DNA of 64,000 nucleotides from Bradyrhizobium sp. NP1 (GTDB lineage Bacteria; Pseudomonadota; Alphaproteobacteria; Rhizobiales; Xanthobacteraceae), in NCBI RefSeq assembly GCF_030378205.1, contig NZ_CP127385.1, positions 3,016,001 through 3,080,000 of the forward strand, written 5' to 3'. Both the position numbers and the translations under genes were made by a program. The notes beneath the pieces were generated by a model. That model saw only the letters and a list, made by a program, of their open reading frames with translations. It was not told the origin of the DNA and did not search any database. Shown piece after piece: positions 18,575 through 27,979 of this stretch (within the stretch, counting starts at the first letter, position 1; each line of letters begins with the position of its first letter).

Positions 18575-19321
18575 GTGACCGATAAAGCATCTTCACCGAT
18601 CGGGCTGACTGCGTATCAACCACTCTATGCGCAGGTGAAAGCCTTGCTGCTCAAGCGCATTGGCTCCGGAGGCTGGAAACCCGGCGAGATGCTTCCAAAC
18701 GAGAATGAATTGGCGGCCGAATACAAGGTGAGCCAGGGAACGGTGCGCAAGGCGCTGATGGCGCTCGAGGCCGACAAGATGCTTGTCCGCCGCCAAGGCG
18801 TTGGCACTTTCGTCGCTCGCCACTCGCGCGATCAGGCCCTCTTTCAGTTCTTCCGCATTGTCGATCTGGATGACAGCCGGTTGACACCGACCAGCAAGGT
18901 GCTCACGCAACGCATTTTGCGTGCAAAAAACGATCAAGCTTCGCGATTGTCGATCGAGCCGGGTGCGGAGCTGCACGCGATTGTCCGGGTTCGATACCTC
19001 AATTCCATTCCCGCTATCTTCGAGAGGATTTTCGTACCGGTCGTCCTGATGCCCGATCTCGCAGTCGAGGAGGGCAAGGAGATGGGCGACGAGATGTATG
19101 TGATCTACCAGGAACGCTTCGGTATCAGCATAGCGCGCGTCGCGGAGCGATTGGCCGCTGTTGCTGCCACCGCCGAGGAAGCGCGCCATCTAAAGCGCGA
19201 GGCGGGGGCCCCATTGCTCGAAGTGCTGCGCGTTGCGTCCGACGTGAATGGACGGCCGGTGGAACTCCGGGTCAGCCGCTGCGACACTGCCCAAAGCCGC
19301 TATGCCGCGGACATCCAGTGA
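18575..19321 (+). CDS. GntR family regulator with UTRA domain (HutC subfamily)
   Basis: 248 residues from GTG 18575, with GGGGAGGG about 11 bases upstream. The winged helix occupies about residues 10-78 (MLPNENELAAEYKVSQGTVR, then ALEADKMLVRRQGVGTFV), followed by a UTRA ligand domain (LHAIVRVRYLNSIPAIFERI and onward). UTRA regulators normally repress and are induced by a small metabolite. Its upstream region carries a degenerate copy of the suyA palindrome, so it probably controls suyAB, adding a second layer to the LacI control of transport and oxidation. Sulfolactate is a plausible inducer (inference). Confidence 0.85.
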   Translation: MTDKASSPIGLTAYQPLYAQVKALLLKRIGSGGWKPGEMLPNENELAAEYKVSQGTVRKALMALEADKMLVRRQGVGTFVARHSRDQALFQFFRIVDLDDSRLTPTSKVLTQRILRAKNDQASRLSIEPGAELHAIVRVRYLNSIPAIFERIFVPVVLMPDLAVEEGKEMGDEMYVIYQERFGISIARVAERLAAVAATAEEARHLKREAGAPLLEVLRVASDVNGRPVELRVSRCDTAQSRYAADIQ

Positions 19322-19794
19322 TGCGGCCTGCTGAAGCAGCGGTCGCTGGTTAAGGGTCCTTGATCGAACGCCAAGCCGCCGCCGGGCGGGCTCAATGGTC
19401 GAGCAGGCGCCTGGCGGCGCGCCTGACATTTTGGATCATCAACATTGCCTGCGGGTCGTGCGTCGGCCGAGCGTCAACGACAGCTTCTTTTATCCTTCCC
19501 AATCTGTGCGACGGTTTTGATGTCTGACCACCGATCGGCCGGGCAATGCAAGCCAATCTGAATTTCAGAGATTGAGAGCTGGCGCGCTTTAGCGGCCGTT
19601 CGTTCCGGTCCCTTTGCTGACCGATATCGAGCGTTTGGAACGTCATCAAACGCCCGGCCAGATTCCACGCCCAGGAAAAACGCAAATGCATGCGGCGCGT
19701 TTCGCCCGAGACGCGCACCATCGAGCCCGTCCAGCGACGGCCTGGCACGCTTGACTTGCGGCGGATTTGTTGAATAGTAGTCAAATATAAGAAC
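19322..19794. other. Intergenic stretch, no supported gene
   Basis: About 470 bases follow the GntR/UTRA gene. Minus-strand frames cover it (one continues as antisense into the peptidase gene) but their products show no domain I recognise. A decayed reading frame is possible. A small hairpin at 19404-19425 is listed separately. Confidence 0.4.
19404..19425 (+). terminator. Possible rho-independent terminator
   Basis: CAGGCGC and GCGCCTG form a perfect 7-bp GC-rich stem with an 8-base loop, followed by ACATTTT. It lies 83 bases after the stop of the GntR/UTRA gene and before the next operon. The T-tract is short, so efficiency is doubtful. Confidence 0.4.
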
Positions 19795-19817
19795 GATGTT
19801 CCGATAAAAGGAACATC
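19795..19817. promoter_or_regulatory. Inverted repeat upstream of the molybdenum-hydroxylase operon, probable operator
   Basis: GATGTTCC and GGAACATC are perfect 8-bp arms around a 7-base spacer, ending 51 bases before the first gene of the 19869-31905 operon. TTGACT at 19751-19756 could serve as a -35 box. The short AT-rich spacer and TTCC/GGAA arms fit an IclR-type site, and an IclR gene ends the cluster at 32043-32816. No second copy was found near that gene, so the pairing is tentative. Confidence 0.5.
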
Positions 19818-19868
19818 TTCGGCGACCTGATCGTCGCTGCGCAATCCAGAAAGCCGGGAGCGGTTTCG

Positions 19869-21056
19869 ATGCTGTTGAATTCGGGGCGTCTGTTCGAGGG
19901 CATGAAGAAGGAGTCGCTGGCGGCAATCGTCGCGACGATGCCCGAAAACGTCACCTACTCGAGCGGCTTCTGGGCAATGAGCCAATGGATCAGGCGAGGG
20001 CCGCAGGCCTATGTGCTGACGCCTGCCGCGGGGCACGGCGATCCCGTTGTCATCGCGAGCACCGGTCTTGTTGACCTTGCGGCGGATCCGGAGGTCTGGG
20101 TCAAGGACGTTCGATGCTTCGGCAAGTTCATCGTGGATCGCGCGCCCAGCGTCGAACTTGATGCGCACGACACCAGAATCGAGTCGCTGCTGGCCGAACA
20201 GGACGGTGCCGATGCCGTCGCGGTGTTGGTGAAGGCGATCAAGGATCGCGGCCTTCAGAATTCAAGAATTGGTGTCGATGAGATCGGCATTCTTCCTCAA
20301 TATTGGGACAAGCTGGCCGATGCGCTGCCGGGGGCGACCCTGGTACGGGCGGCGGATGTGTTTCGCTATGCGCGCGCGATCAAGACGCCGGAGGAGATCG
20401 CACGGCTGAGGAAATCGGCGCAGATTGCCGATCTTTCCATCAGCGCCGCGCTCGCGGTTGCGCGCCAGGGCAGCACCGAAATGGATCTGGCGCGGGCATT
20501 CCACACGAAGACCATCGTGGAAGGCGGGCTTCCGGTGCTGGGCTGTATCGGCGTCGGCACGCGCAGCGCGATGACCAATGTCCAGCCCGGCGAGTGGGCC
20601 CTGCGCAACGGCGACGTCATTCGCTTCGATGTGGGCGGACGCTACAAGCACTATCGAGCCGATATCGCGCGCAATGGTATTCTGGGCGAACCAAGTGAGA
20701 AGCTGCGCCGATATCACAAGGCCATCTGCGCGGGCCTTGATCGTGCGATCGCGATGATCAAGCCCGGCGTACGTGCCGCCGATGTGTTCAACGCGGCGGT
20801 CGAGACGGTGCGCCGCGAGGGTATTTCCCACTATCAGCGCAGTCACGTTGGCCATGGCATCGGTCTTGACGGTTATGATGCCCCCAATATCGCTCCTTCG
20901 AGCAACGACGTGTTCGAAGAGGGCATGGTCATCTGTGTCGAAACGCCATACTACGAGATGGGTTTTGCCGGTCTTCAGGTCGAGGACACGCTCGTCGTTA
21001 CGAAAGATGGCGTCGATTCCTTCATGATCTCCGGGACAGAGCTGCGGGTGCTCTGA
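19869..21056 (+). CDS. M24 family metallohydrolase (Xaa-Pro peptidase/creatinase-like)
   Basis: 395 residues: an N-terminal creatinase-like domain (1-160) and a pita-bread catalytic domain. The five metal ligands of the M24 family are visible: D254 (RFDVGG), D265 (YRADIAR), H329 (VGHGIG), E358 (CVETP) and E372 (QVEDTL). A dinuclear metal peptidase or amidinohydrolase activity is therefore possible. In catabolic clusters such proteins often hydrolyse small C-N bonds, as in creatinase or ectoine hydrolase, rather than true peptides. It leads a long operon and overlaps the next gene by one base (TGATG). Family certain, substrate unknown. Confidence 0.85.
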   Translation: MLLNSGRLFEGMKKESLAAIVATMPENVTYSSGFWAMSQWIRRGPQAYVLTPAAGHGDPVVIASTGLVDLAADPEVWVKDVRCFGKFIVDRAPSVELDAHDTRIESLLAEQDGADAVAVLVKAIKDRGLQNSRIGVDEIGILPQYWDKLADALPGATLVRAADVFRYARAIKTPEEIARLRKSAQIADLSISAALAVARQGSTEMDLARAFHTKTIVEGGLPVLGCIGVGTRSAMTNVQPGEWALRNGDVIRFDVGGRYKHYRADIARNGILGEPSEKLRRYHKAICAGLDRAIAMIKPGVRAADVFNAAVETVRREGISHYQRSHVGHGIGLDGYDAPNIAPSSNDVFEEGMVICVETPYYEMGFAGLQVEDTLVVTKDGVDSFMISGTELRVL

Positions 21057-22315
21057 TGGCAAGGGTGCTCGGGCTGCAGTGCATCCGTTGCGGTGCGCCT
21101 TATCCGGCGGCTCATTATGCGCGGGATTGCCCGGCCTGTGCGCCGACCGTCCGCGCCAACCTGACGATCGTCTACGACGAATCGCTCAGACGGCGTCGAC
21201 CCAAGCCGACCAGCGCGGCCAGCCGCGGCCTTTGGCGATATGGCGATGTCCTGCCCGTTGCAGAGGAAGATGGTGTCTCCCTCGGCGAGGGCGGCTCGCA
21301 GCTTCACCATCTGTCTCGTTCGGGCCGGTCGATCAAGCTCCGCAATCTGTTCGCGAAGGACGAGACCAGAAATCCGACATGGTCGTTCAAGGACCGGCTC
21401 GCCTGCATGGCGGTGTCCAGCGGCAAGCAGCTCGGAGCAAAGGTCATCGTGTCGAGTTCGTCCGGAAATGCCGGAGCGGCAGCCGCGGCTTACGCTGCCA
21501 GGGCGGGCATGCCCTGCGTGGTGTTCACGTTCAAGGGGACCGCCGGCCCGATGCTGACGCAAATGCGCAGCTATGGGGCGAAGGTCGTCGCCGTCGAAAA
21601 CAAGCCGGACCGCTGGCGGTTCATGGAATATGCGGTCCGGAAGTTCGATTGGTTCCCCACGTCACCATTCTTCGGGCCGGTGATCGGAAGCAATCCGTTC
21701 GGCATCGAAGGCTACAAGACCCTCGCCTACGAAGTGGTGGAGCAGCTCGGCTGGAAGGTTCCCGATTGGTGCATCTTGCCCGTCTGCTACGGGGACGCGC
21801 TGGTCGGCATGTGGCGCGGCTTCGAGGACATGATGGCATTCGGCTGGACGGACCGGATGCCGCGCATGGTCGCGGCCGAGGTTTATGGATCCATCGGTGC
21901 CGCGCTGGCCGACGGTTCCGACGCGCCGCCGGACATGCCGAGGGCGTTCGACACGGTGGCCGTATCCATCGGAGCTACCCAAGGCACCTACCAGGCCTTG
22001 GACATCGTTCGTCGCTCGAAGGGTGCGGCGCTGAAAATCAGCAACGAAGACATGATGTACTGGCAGGGATCGCTTGCTTCGGAAGAAGGGCTGTATGTCG
22101 AGCCATCGTCTGCGGCGGGACTCGCCGCTGCCGAGCAGCTGGCGAAGTCGGGGCATCTGGGCGTCGATGAGACTGTCGTCAGTCTGCTCACCGCCAGCGG
22201 TCTGAAAGATCCCGCGGCTACCGCGAAATGGCAAAGCGAGCTCGTGACGGTGCCGTCAAACCTAGAAGACGCGATCGCCGTGTTGACGGCGGCAGAGATC
22301 TTCCCGGGCAATTGA
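21056..22315 (+). CDS. Threonine-synthase-like PLP-dependent enzyme with zinc ribbon
   Basis: 419 residues. The N-terminus carries four cysteines (C9, C12, C25, C28) that should bind zinc. The fold-II PLP lysine is K112 in NPTWSFKDR, and the phosphate loop is SSSSGNAGAA near 135. This is the threonine synthase/threonine dehydratase superfamily. Placement between an M24 hydrolase and a carboxylate transporter makes a housekeeping role in threonine synthesis unlikely; a beta-elimination or beta-replacement step on a pathway amino acid is more probable (inference). The start overlaps the upstream stop. Confidence 0.8.
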   Translation: MARVLGLQCIRCGAPYPAAHYARDCPACAPTVRANLTIVYDESLRRRRPKPTSAASRGLWRYGDVLPVAEEDGVSLGEGGSQLHHLSRSGRSIKLRNLFAKDETRNPTWSFKDRLACMAVSSGKQLGAKVIVSSSSGNAGAAAAAYAARAGMPCVVFTFKGTAGPMLTQMRSYGAKVVAVENKPDRWRFMEYAVRKFDWFPTSPFFGPVIGSNPFGIEGYKTLAYEVVEQLGWKVPDWCILPVCYGDALVGMWRGFEDMMAFGWTDRMPRMVAAEVYGSIGAALADGSDAPPDMPRAFDTVAVSIGATQGTYQALDIVRRSKGAALKISNEDMMYWQGSLASEEGLYVEPSSAAGLAAAEQLAKSGHLGVDETVVSLLTASGLKDPAATAKWQSELVTVPSNLEDAIAVLTAAEIFPGN

Positions 22316-22329
22316 TAGAGGAGATTGAA

Positions 22330-23292
22330 ATGGTGTCGAAATTCGCGTCCATGGTGGCGAGCCTGGCCATCGCTACGTGGGCTCTGAATGTCGCGCCCGC
22401 CCGGGCCGAATATCCCGACAAACCGATCACGATGATCGTTCCCTGGGCGGCCGGCGGCAGCACCGATCAGACGGCCCGGGTCCTCGCGAAAGCTGCCGAG
22501 GCTTCGCTTGGCCAACCCGTCGTCATCATCAATCAGCCTGGAGCATCGACCACCATCGGCCTTGCGGCGCTGGCAAGCGCGAAGCCGGATGGCTACACGA
22601 TCGGGACGTTGTCGAGCACCGGCTACCTGGTGGCCCTGCAGGGTCGGCAGCTTCCGTTCCACCCGATCGATTCATTCACCTACATCAGCTACTACGGTGA
22701 CAACGTGATCGGCGTTGCGGTCCGATCCGACTCGCCATGGAAGTCGCTCAAGGATCTTGTGGAGGACGGAAAAGCCAGGCCCGGCGCAATCAAGTACGGA
22801 ACCGCGGGGGTTGGCACAACGCAGCATCTCACGACAGAGGCGCTGCAATTCAGCTCCAAGGCGAAATTTGTCCATATCCCCCAGCAGGGATCGGCGGCTT
22901 CGATGCCGTCCCTTCTGGGAAAACACGTGGACTTTGTTACCGAGACCTCGGTCTGGGCTCCTTTTGTCGAAGACAAGCAAGTCCGGCTTCTGGCCGTTAC
23001 CACGCCGAAAAGGTCGAAGCTGTATCCCGATGTGCCGACGCTCACGGAGCTGGGGTACAAGTCCCTGAGATCCGTGCAGGCGATCATCGGACCGGCCGGC
23101 ATCCCCGAGCCCATCCGGATGAAGCTCGAAGGCGCATTCCGCACCGCTCTAAAAGACAAAGCCTTCCAGGAAACGATGGATCGTCTGGCCATGGAAACGA
23201 TCGATCTGCCCGGCCCGGAGGTGAAGAAGCTCGTCGAAGGCGAATACGAGCTCGCCAGCGAGTTGGTAAAGGAAATCGGAAAGTCGAAGTAG
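22330..23292 (+). CDS. tctC: Tripartite tricarboxylate transporter receptor (TctC/Bug family)
   Basis: 320 residues from ATG 22330. A signal peptide spans about 1-26, with cleavage after PARA. The mature start EYPDKPITMIVPWAAGGSTD is the classical Bug signature. It continues with GLAALASAKPDGYTIG and KYGTAGVGTTQHL typical of the family. The periplasmic receptor delivers carboxylates, amino acids or aromatic acids to the TctAB membrane subunits encoded next. GAGGAGA lies upstream of the start. The frame also extends upstream into the PLP gene but that part is not the real N-terminus. Confidence 0.9.
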   Translation: MVSKFASMVASLAIATWALNVAPARAEYPDKPITMIVPWAAGGSTDQTARVLAKAAEASLGQPVVIINQPGASTTIGLAALASAKPDGYTIGTLSSTGYLVALQGRQLPFHPIDSFTYISYYGDNVIGVAVRSDSPWKSLKDLVEDGKARPGAIKYGTAGVGTTQHLTTEALQFSSKAKFVHIPQQGSAASMPSLLGKHVDFVTETSVWAPFVEDKQVRLLAVTTPKRSKLYPDVPTLTELGYKSLRSVQAIIGPAGIPEPIRMKLEGAFRTALKDKAFQETMDRLAMETIDLPGPEVKKLVEGEYELASELVKEIGKSK

Positions 23293-23311
23293 TCAAAAGC
23301 GGGACACACTG

Positions 23312-23746
23312 ATGGTCAGGATTGCACCGACATATCTCGCCATAGCAATGCTGGGCGTGCTGGCGCTGGTCTTCGGCGCCGGCGCACTCAAGCTCGGCTT
23401 CTGGGGCGATGATGGCCCGGGTGCAGGTCTGCTTCCGTTCGTCGTTTCCTCGCTGCTATTGCCGATGCTCTTTCTCGTACTGCGCGAGCCGCTTCCATCA
23501 GCGGAGACCGGCTTCACGGCAGGGCCTCTGTCCGCGATCGCGCTTGTCATCATCTACGCTGCGCTGCTGTCGCGAGCAGGCTTTGTGCTGTCGACGCTCG
23601 TGCTGCTCTTCTTGTGGATTCGTCTGTTCTATCGCCAAGGCTGGCTTCGCTCGGCGGCATGCAGTGCCGGTCTTACGGGCCTCGGCCTTCTGATCTTCGG
23701 TGTATTCCTGAAGGTTCCGATGCAGCTCTTTCCGGATTTCCAATGA
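23312..23746 (+). CDS. tctB: Tripartite tricarboxylate transporter small membrane subunit (TctB)
   Basis: 144 residues with four predicted membrane segments (IAMLGVLALVFGAGAL, LLPFVVSSLLLPMLFLVL, LSAIALVIIYAALLS, and LTGLGLLIFGVFL). WGDDGPGAGLLPF after the first segment is a TctB hallmark. It lies between the receptor and TctA and overlaps the latter by four bases. Its role is structural support of the TctA channel. Confidence 0.88.
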   Translation: MVRIAPTYLAIAMLGVLALVFGAGALKLGFWGDDGPGAGLLPFVVSSLLLPMLFLVLREPLPSAETGFTAGPLSAIALVIIYAALLSRAGFVLSTLVLLFLWIRLFYRQGWLRSAACSAGLTGLGLLIFGVFLKVPMQLFPDFQ

Positions 23747-25257
23747 TCGACGCTCTGCAAAAACTCGCCTACGGCGTTTCTCTGTCGCTTGAGCCGGCAA
23801 ATCTGCTCTATGCCTTCATCGGCTCAGTCCTGGGGACGCTCGTCGGCGTGCTGCCCGGCCTAGGCCCCGTGACGACCATCGCGGTGCTCCTTCCGGTCAC
23901 CTACCACGCGGGATCACCGCTGGGCGCCATCATCATGCTGGCGTCGATCTATTACGGCGCGATGTACGGCGGTTCGACGACCTCCATCCTGCTGAAAGTG
24001 CCGGGTGAGGCGGCGTCGGTTGTCACCTGCATCGATGGTTACGAAATGGCCAAGAAGGGGCGTGCCGGTCCGGCCCTCGCGATCGCGGCGATCGGCTCCT
24101 TCATCGCGGGCACGTTGGCGGTATGTGCCCTGGCGCTGGTCGGCCCTGCTTTCGCGAGCTTTGCGGTCTCCTTTGGCCCGCCGGAATACTTCGCCCTTGC
24201 GCTCTTCGGCCTGTCGCTGAGTGCGACGCTGTCGGCGGGGTCGCCGATCCGCGGGATGTGTATGGTGTTCGCAGGACTGCTGCTCGGCCTGATCGGCGTT
24301 GACACCATAACCGGCGTCGAGCGCTACACCTTCGGCATCATGTCGATCAGCGACGGAATTGATCTCGTGCCGATGCTGATGGGGCTTTTTGGCCTCGGCG
24401 AGATCCTGCACAATCTCGACAGCAAGGATGAATCTTCGCTGGTGGCTTCGAAGGTCGGGCGTCTCTTTCCAAGCCGGGACGACTGGAACGAATCGAGCGG
24501 GCCAATCCTTCGGGGGTCCTTCATTGGCTTCCTCGTCGGATTGATACCCGGTGGCGGCGCGATCCTGGCCTCGTTGATGAGCTATACGTTGGAAAAAAAG
24601 CTGTCGAAGACGCCGGAGAAATTCGGCCATGGAGCCATTGCGGGCGTGGCCGGGCCCGAATCGGCCAACAATTCCGCTGCAACCGCATCATTCGTTCCGC
24701 TCCTCACGCTTGGTCTTCCGGGAAATGCCGTGACGGCCGTGCTGTTCGCCGGTCTGCTGATTCAGAACGTGCAGCCCGGACCACTCATGCTGGTCAAAAG
24801 TCCAGACGTGTTCTGGGGCGTGATCGCATCAATGTATGTCGGCAATATCATGTTGCTGATCCTGAACCTGCCGCTCGTCGGTCTGTGGGTTCAGCTGTTG
24901 CGGGTTCCCTCTTGGGTGCTCAGTCCGGCGATCCTGCTGATCGCAATATTTGGAACGTACAGTCTCCGGAGCAATTTCGCTGACGTCCAGACGCTTATGA
25001 TCTTCGGCGCGATCGGATATGTCTTTCGCAAGGCCGACCTGGACGCAGGTCCGCTCATCATGGCGTTCATCCTGGCCAATATCCTGGACACCTCGCTGCG
25101 GCAGTCCCTGCTGATGGGCGACGGCAGCATCGCAATCGTCTTTCTGCGGCCGATCTCCGCTGTCATCCTTCTCGTCGCGGCAATCGTGGTGCTTACCCAG
25201 GCTTTCAAATACTTTCGTGGCGAACAAAGGCTTGGGGAGCCGGAGTCTGCGACATGA
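23743..25257 (+). CDS. tctA: Tripartite tricarboxylate transporter large membrane subunit (TctA)
   Basis: 504 residues, about 11-12 membrane segments. TctA markers are [20 protein letters not shown] near residue 30, [14 protein letters not shown] near 70, and the repeated element [13 protein letters not shown] near 270. The channel uses an ion gradient for uptake of the receptor-bound solute. It overlaps TctB and the following molybdenum-hydroxylase gene (ATGA), so transport and hydroxylation are made from one transcript. The first 43 codons of the longer open frame fall in tctB and were excluded. Confidence 0.9.
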   Translation: MIDALQKLAYGVSLSLEPANLLYAFIGSVLGTLVGVLPGLGPVTTIAVLLPVTYHAGSPLGAIIMLASIYYGAMYGGSTTSILLKVPGEAASVVTCIDGYEMAKKGRAGPALAIAAIGSFIAGTLAVCALALVGPAFASFAVSFGPPEYFALALFGLSLSATLSAGSPIRGMCMVFAGLLLGLIGVDTITGVERYTFGIMSISDGIDLVPMLMGLFGLGEILHNLDSKDESSLVASKVGRLFPSRDDWNESSGPILRGSFIGFLVGLIPGGGAILASLMSYTLEKKLSKTPEKFGHGAIAGVAGPESANNSAATASFVPLLTLGLPGNAVTAVLFAGLLIQNVQPGPLMLVKSPDVFWGVIASMYVGNIMLLILNLPLVGLWVQLLRVPSWVLSPAILLIAIFGTYSLRSNFADVQTLMIFGAIGYVFRKADLDAGPLIMAFILANILDTSLRQSLLMGDGSIAIVFLRPISAVILLVAAIVVLTQAFKYFRGEQRLGEPESAT

Positions 25258-27524
25258 CGACGGAGAGCTCCGATGCCGTGCGCAGCGACTTCTTCGAGAA
25301 GGTGACTGGGCGCGCCGAGTTCATCTCCGACCTGACGTTGCCTGGAATGCTTCAGGGGAGGGTGCTCAGAAGTCCTATTCCGCATGGTTTCATCAAGAGC
25401 ATCGACGTCAGCGCGGCGCTTGAGATGGAGGGCGTCGTGACCGTCCTGACGGGAGCGGACCTGGTGGGACTCGATGCGAACTGGGGGTTGTTCCTGAAGG
25501 ACAGGCCGGTCATCGCGGTCGATCGCGTCCGCTACGTCGGCGAGCCCGTCGCAATGGTGGCGGCGATCGACGAACGAACGGCGGAAGAGGCGCTGGAGCT
25601 CATCCAAATCGACTACGAACCGCTGCCATTCGTGACCGATGCCAGTGAAGCGATGGGCAAGGATGCTCCGCTCCTGCACGATGAGCACCGGACGCTGAAG
25701 GACTTCTACTTCAAGGGTGAAGCCAAGCCGGTACCAGGGACCAACATCTATCAGAACTATCGGTACGAACACGGCGACGTGGAAAAGGCATTCGTCGAGG
25801 CGGACCGCTGTTTTGAGGATGAGTTCGACTTTCCCATGGTCTTCCACTACGCGATGGAACCACATTGCGTCGTGGCATCCTTCGGCGAAGATGGACTGAC
25901 CGTATGGAGCTGCGGGCAATCGCCAACCGCGGTGCAGAAGGTGCTGGCGCGCATCTTCAATCTGCCGCTGGCAAGGGTTCGGGTTCTGTCGCCCTATGTG
26001 GGCGGCGGTTTCGGAGGCAAGGCTTCCGTCAAAATCGATCCGCTCGTCGCGGCTCTTGCCTGGAAGGCGCGCAGGCCGGTTCGTGTATGCCTCTCCATCT
26101 CGGAGTCCATGCTGACCGCGCGGCGGCTGAGCGCCCGCGTCAGCATCAAGACGGCCGTTCGGAACGACGGCACTCTCCTCGGCAAGAGCGTGCGCGTCAT
26201 CATGAACGGAGGCGCCTATGCTGATACAGGTCCAGCCGTCGCGATAAAGGCCGCCAATCGCGCAATCGGGCCGTATCATTTTCCGAATCTTCGGCTGGAA
26301 AGCCTGGCGGTCTACACCAACACGGTGCCCGGTGCGGCGTTCCGATCGATTGGCGGCCCGCAGGCGGTCTGGGCGACCGAATCGCAAATGGATATCATCG
26401 CGACGACGCTCGGGCTCGATCCCGTCGAGTTTCGTTACCACAACATGCTCAAGCGCGGGGAGCATGTACGTCCGGACCTGCGGCCGATCGACGTCGATAT
26501 GGCGGAAGCAATGGGGCTGGCATCGCAGGCCATGAGCCGGCTCGAAGCGGGCGCGCCGGGACTGCGACTTTCAAACGGGACGGCGCTCGGCGTGTCCGAT
26601 CCCGGCATTCTTCCTGTCGCCTCGCTGATGCTGAGGCTGAAGATCGATGGCTCCGTGCTCGTCGTATGCAACAGCGTGGAGATCGGTCAGGGGGTCCGCG
26701 AGGTTTTGCGCCGCTTGGCGGCCGAGCACCTTCATCAGAAGCCATCTGCGGTGTCTGTTTTGACGCCGGACACTGCGACGGCGCCTTTCGATTGGGGGAC
26801 CGGTGCAAGCCGGTCATCACTGATGATGGGGATGGCAATTGAAGACGCGGCCAGGGATATCAGACGACAGCTCTGCGAAGTTGCCGCCATTGTCCTGGGC
26901 GTAGACCCCTCCACAGTCGATCTCCGCGATGGTGGAGTGGTCGCCGGCGATCGCTTCGTCACCTTCATGGAACTGCTGCACGCCTACTATGGCATCGATA
27001 GCGGCGAGATCGTCGCCATCGGTCGCATATCGCCACATTCCCGGGATGGAAACCTGGCGCTGGCGCCGTTGTTCTGGGAGACGGCCGCCGGCCGATGCGC
27101 CGTTGAACTCGACGAGGATACGGGAGAAATTCGCGTCCGTCGCTACGTCAGCGTTGCCGATATCGGCAGGGTCGTGAATCGAGCCGGCGCGGAGGGGCAG
27201 GACGAGGGCGCCGCCATCATGGGGCTTGGGCACGCCCTGTCCGAAGAACTTCTTTACAGCGACGGACAGCCGATCAATGCAACCATGATCGACTATCACG
27301 TCCCGACGATCGACGAAGTCCCCGACGTCTTCGCAACTATCCTGATCGAGAATCGCGATGGCCCGGGCCCTGGGGGCATGCGGGGCATGGGGGAGGGCGC
27401 GATCCTGCCGATGGCACCTGCGATTGCAAACGCGCTGGCTGCCGGCTTCGGCATCAGAGTGCGCGAGCTTCCTCTCACGCCCGAGCGAGTGTGGCGTGCG
27501 CTGCAAGCGAAGAAAGGTGCCTGA
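25254..27524 (+). CDS. Xanthine dehydrogenase family molybdopterin-binding subunit (cluster C)
   Basis: 756 residues: N-terminal 'a/b hammerhead' domain (about 15-135) and two molybdopterin-cytosine-dinucleotide domains. Cofactor segments GGGFGGK near 250 and the catalytic glutamate E714 in MGEGAILP are present. The active-site loop reads AAFRSIGG (361-368), unlike the AYxCSFR loop of true CO dehydrogenase and the AYRGAGR loop of common form-II relatives, so it is a hydroxylase of unknown substrate, not a CO oxidiser. It should work with the FAD and 2Fe-2S subunits encoded at 27980-29315 to hydroxylate an N-heterocycle or aldehyde with water as oxygen source. Confidence 0.88.
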   Translation: MTTESSDAVRSDFFEKVTGRAEFISDLTLPGMLQGRVLRSPIPHGFIKSIDVSAALEMEGVVTVLTGADLVGLDANWGLFLKDRPVIAVDRVRYVGEPVAMVAAIDERTAEEALELIQIDYEPLPFVTDASEAMGKDAPLLHDEHRTLKDFYFKGEAKPVPGTNIYQNYRYEHGDVEKAFVEADRCFEDEFDFPMVFHYAMEPHCVVASFGEDGLTVWSCGQSPTAVQKVLARIFNLPLARVRVLSPYVGGGFGGKASVKIDPLVAALAWKARRPVRVCLSISESMLTARRLSARVSIKTAVRNDGTLLGKSVRVIMNGGAYADTGPAVAIKAANRAIGPYHFPNLRLESLAVYTNTVPGAAFRSIGGPQAVWATESQMDIIATTLGLDPVEFRYHNMLKRGEHVRPDLRPIDVDMAEAMGLASQAMSRLEAGAPGLRLSNGTALGVSDPGILPVASLMLRLKIDGSVLVVCNSVEIGQGVREVLRRLAAEHLHQKPSAVSVLTPDTATAPFDWGTGASRSSLMMGMAIEDAARDIRRQLCEVAAIVLGVDPSTVDLRDGGVVAGDRFVTFMELLHAYYGIDSGEIVAIGRISPHSRDGNLALAPLFWETAAGRCAVELDEDTGEIRVRRYVSVADIGRVVNRAGAEGQDEGAAIMGLGHALSEELLYSDGQPINATMIDYHVPTIDEVPDVFATILIENRDGPGPGGMRGMGEGAILPMAPAIANALAAGFGIRVRELPLTPERVWRALQAKKGA

Positions 27525-27526
27525 CG

Positions 27527-27979
27527 ATGGATTTCAGGATGGAAGCGTCGCTTCCGAGTGCTCCCGATAAGGTGTGGCTCGTCATGGTCGACATCGGTCG
27601 CATCGCGACGTGTGTTCCGGGCTGCGAACAGGTCGAGGAGCACGAATGGCTCAAACGCTATAGCGCCGTGCTCAAGCAGAAGATCGGTCCCTTCAAGCTG
27701 GAGGTGCCCGCGGAGATCGTTGTCGATGAGCACGAAGAGCCGAACTTCGTGCGCGCTCATGCCGTCGGCAAGGACAAGATTACCAAGACGACCCTGACCG
27801 TGAGGTTCGATGTCAAGCTGAGCCCTGCGGGCGCCACCGGAAGCAAGCTGACGGTCGATGCGGATTTGCAGATCGCCGGCCGGCTGGCCTCGCTCGGCTA
27901 TTCGCTCATCAAGAAGAAGGCCGAAGAAAATTTCGCCCAGTTCGACCAGCGGCTGCGGGCCCAGTTGGAGAACATCTGA
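27527..27979 (+). CDS. CoxG-like SRPBCC family protein
   Basis: 150 residues, carbon-monoxide-dehydrogenase subunit G family. Typical motifs are the start (FRMEASLPSAPDKVW), CVPGCEQVEE near 35 and GRLASLGYSLIKKKAEENFA in the last third. CoxG proteins are accessory factors of molybdenum hydroxylases, possibly for membrane attachment or assembly; they are not part of the catalytic heterotrimer. It sits between the large and FAD subunits here. Cluster D has no homologue of it. Start ATG 27527 follows the preceding stop by two bases. Confidence 0.85.
   Translation: MDFRMEASLPSAPDKVWLVMVDIGRIATCVPGCEQVEEHEWLKRYSAVLKQKIGPFKLEVPAEIVVDEHEEPNFVRAHAVGKDKITKTTLTVRFDVKLSPAGATGSKLTVDADLQIAGRLASLGYSLIKKKAEENFAQFDQRLRAQLENI

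Noticed and set aside
21056..22315. Housekeeping threonine synthase
   Set aside because: The sequence is of that superfamily, but placement in a catabolic operon with a TTT transporter and overlapping start codons argues for a pathway enzyme.
24891..26465. Long minus-strand open frame opposite tctA and the molybdenum subunit gene
   Set aside because: It crosses the boundary between two well supported plus-strand genes and encodes no recognisable fold.
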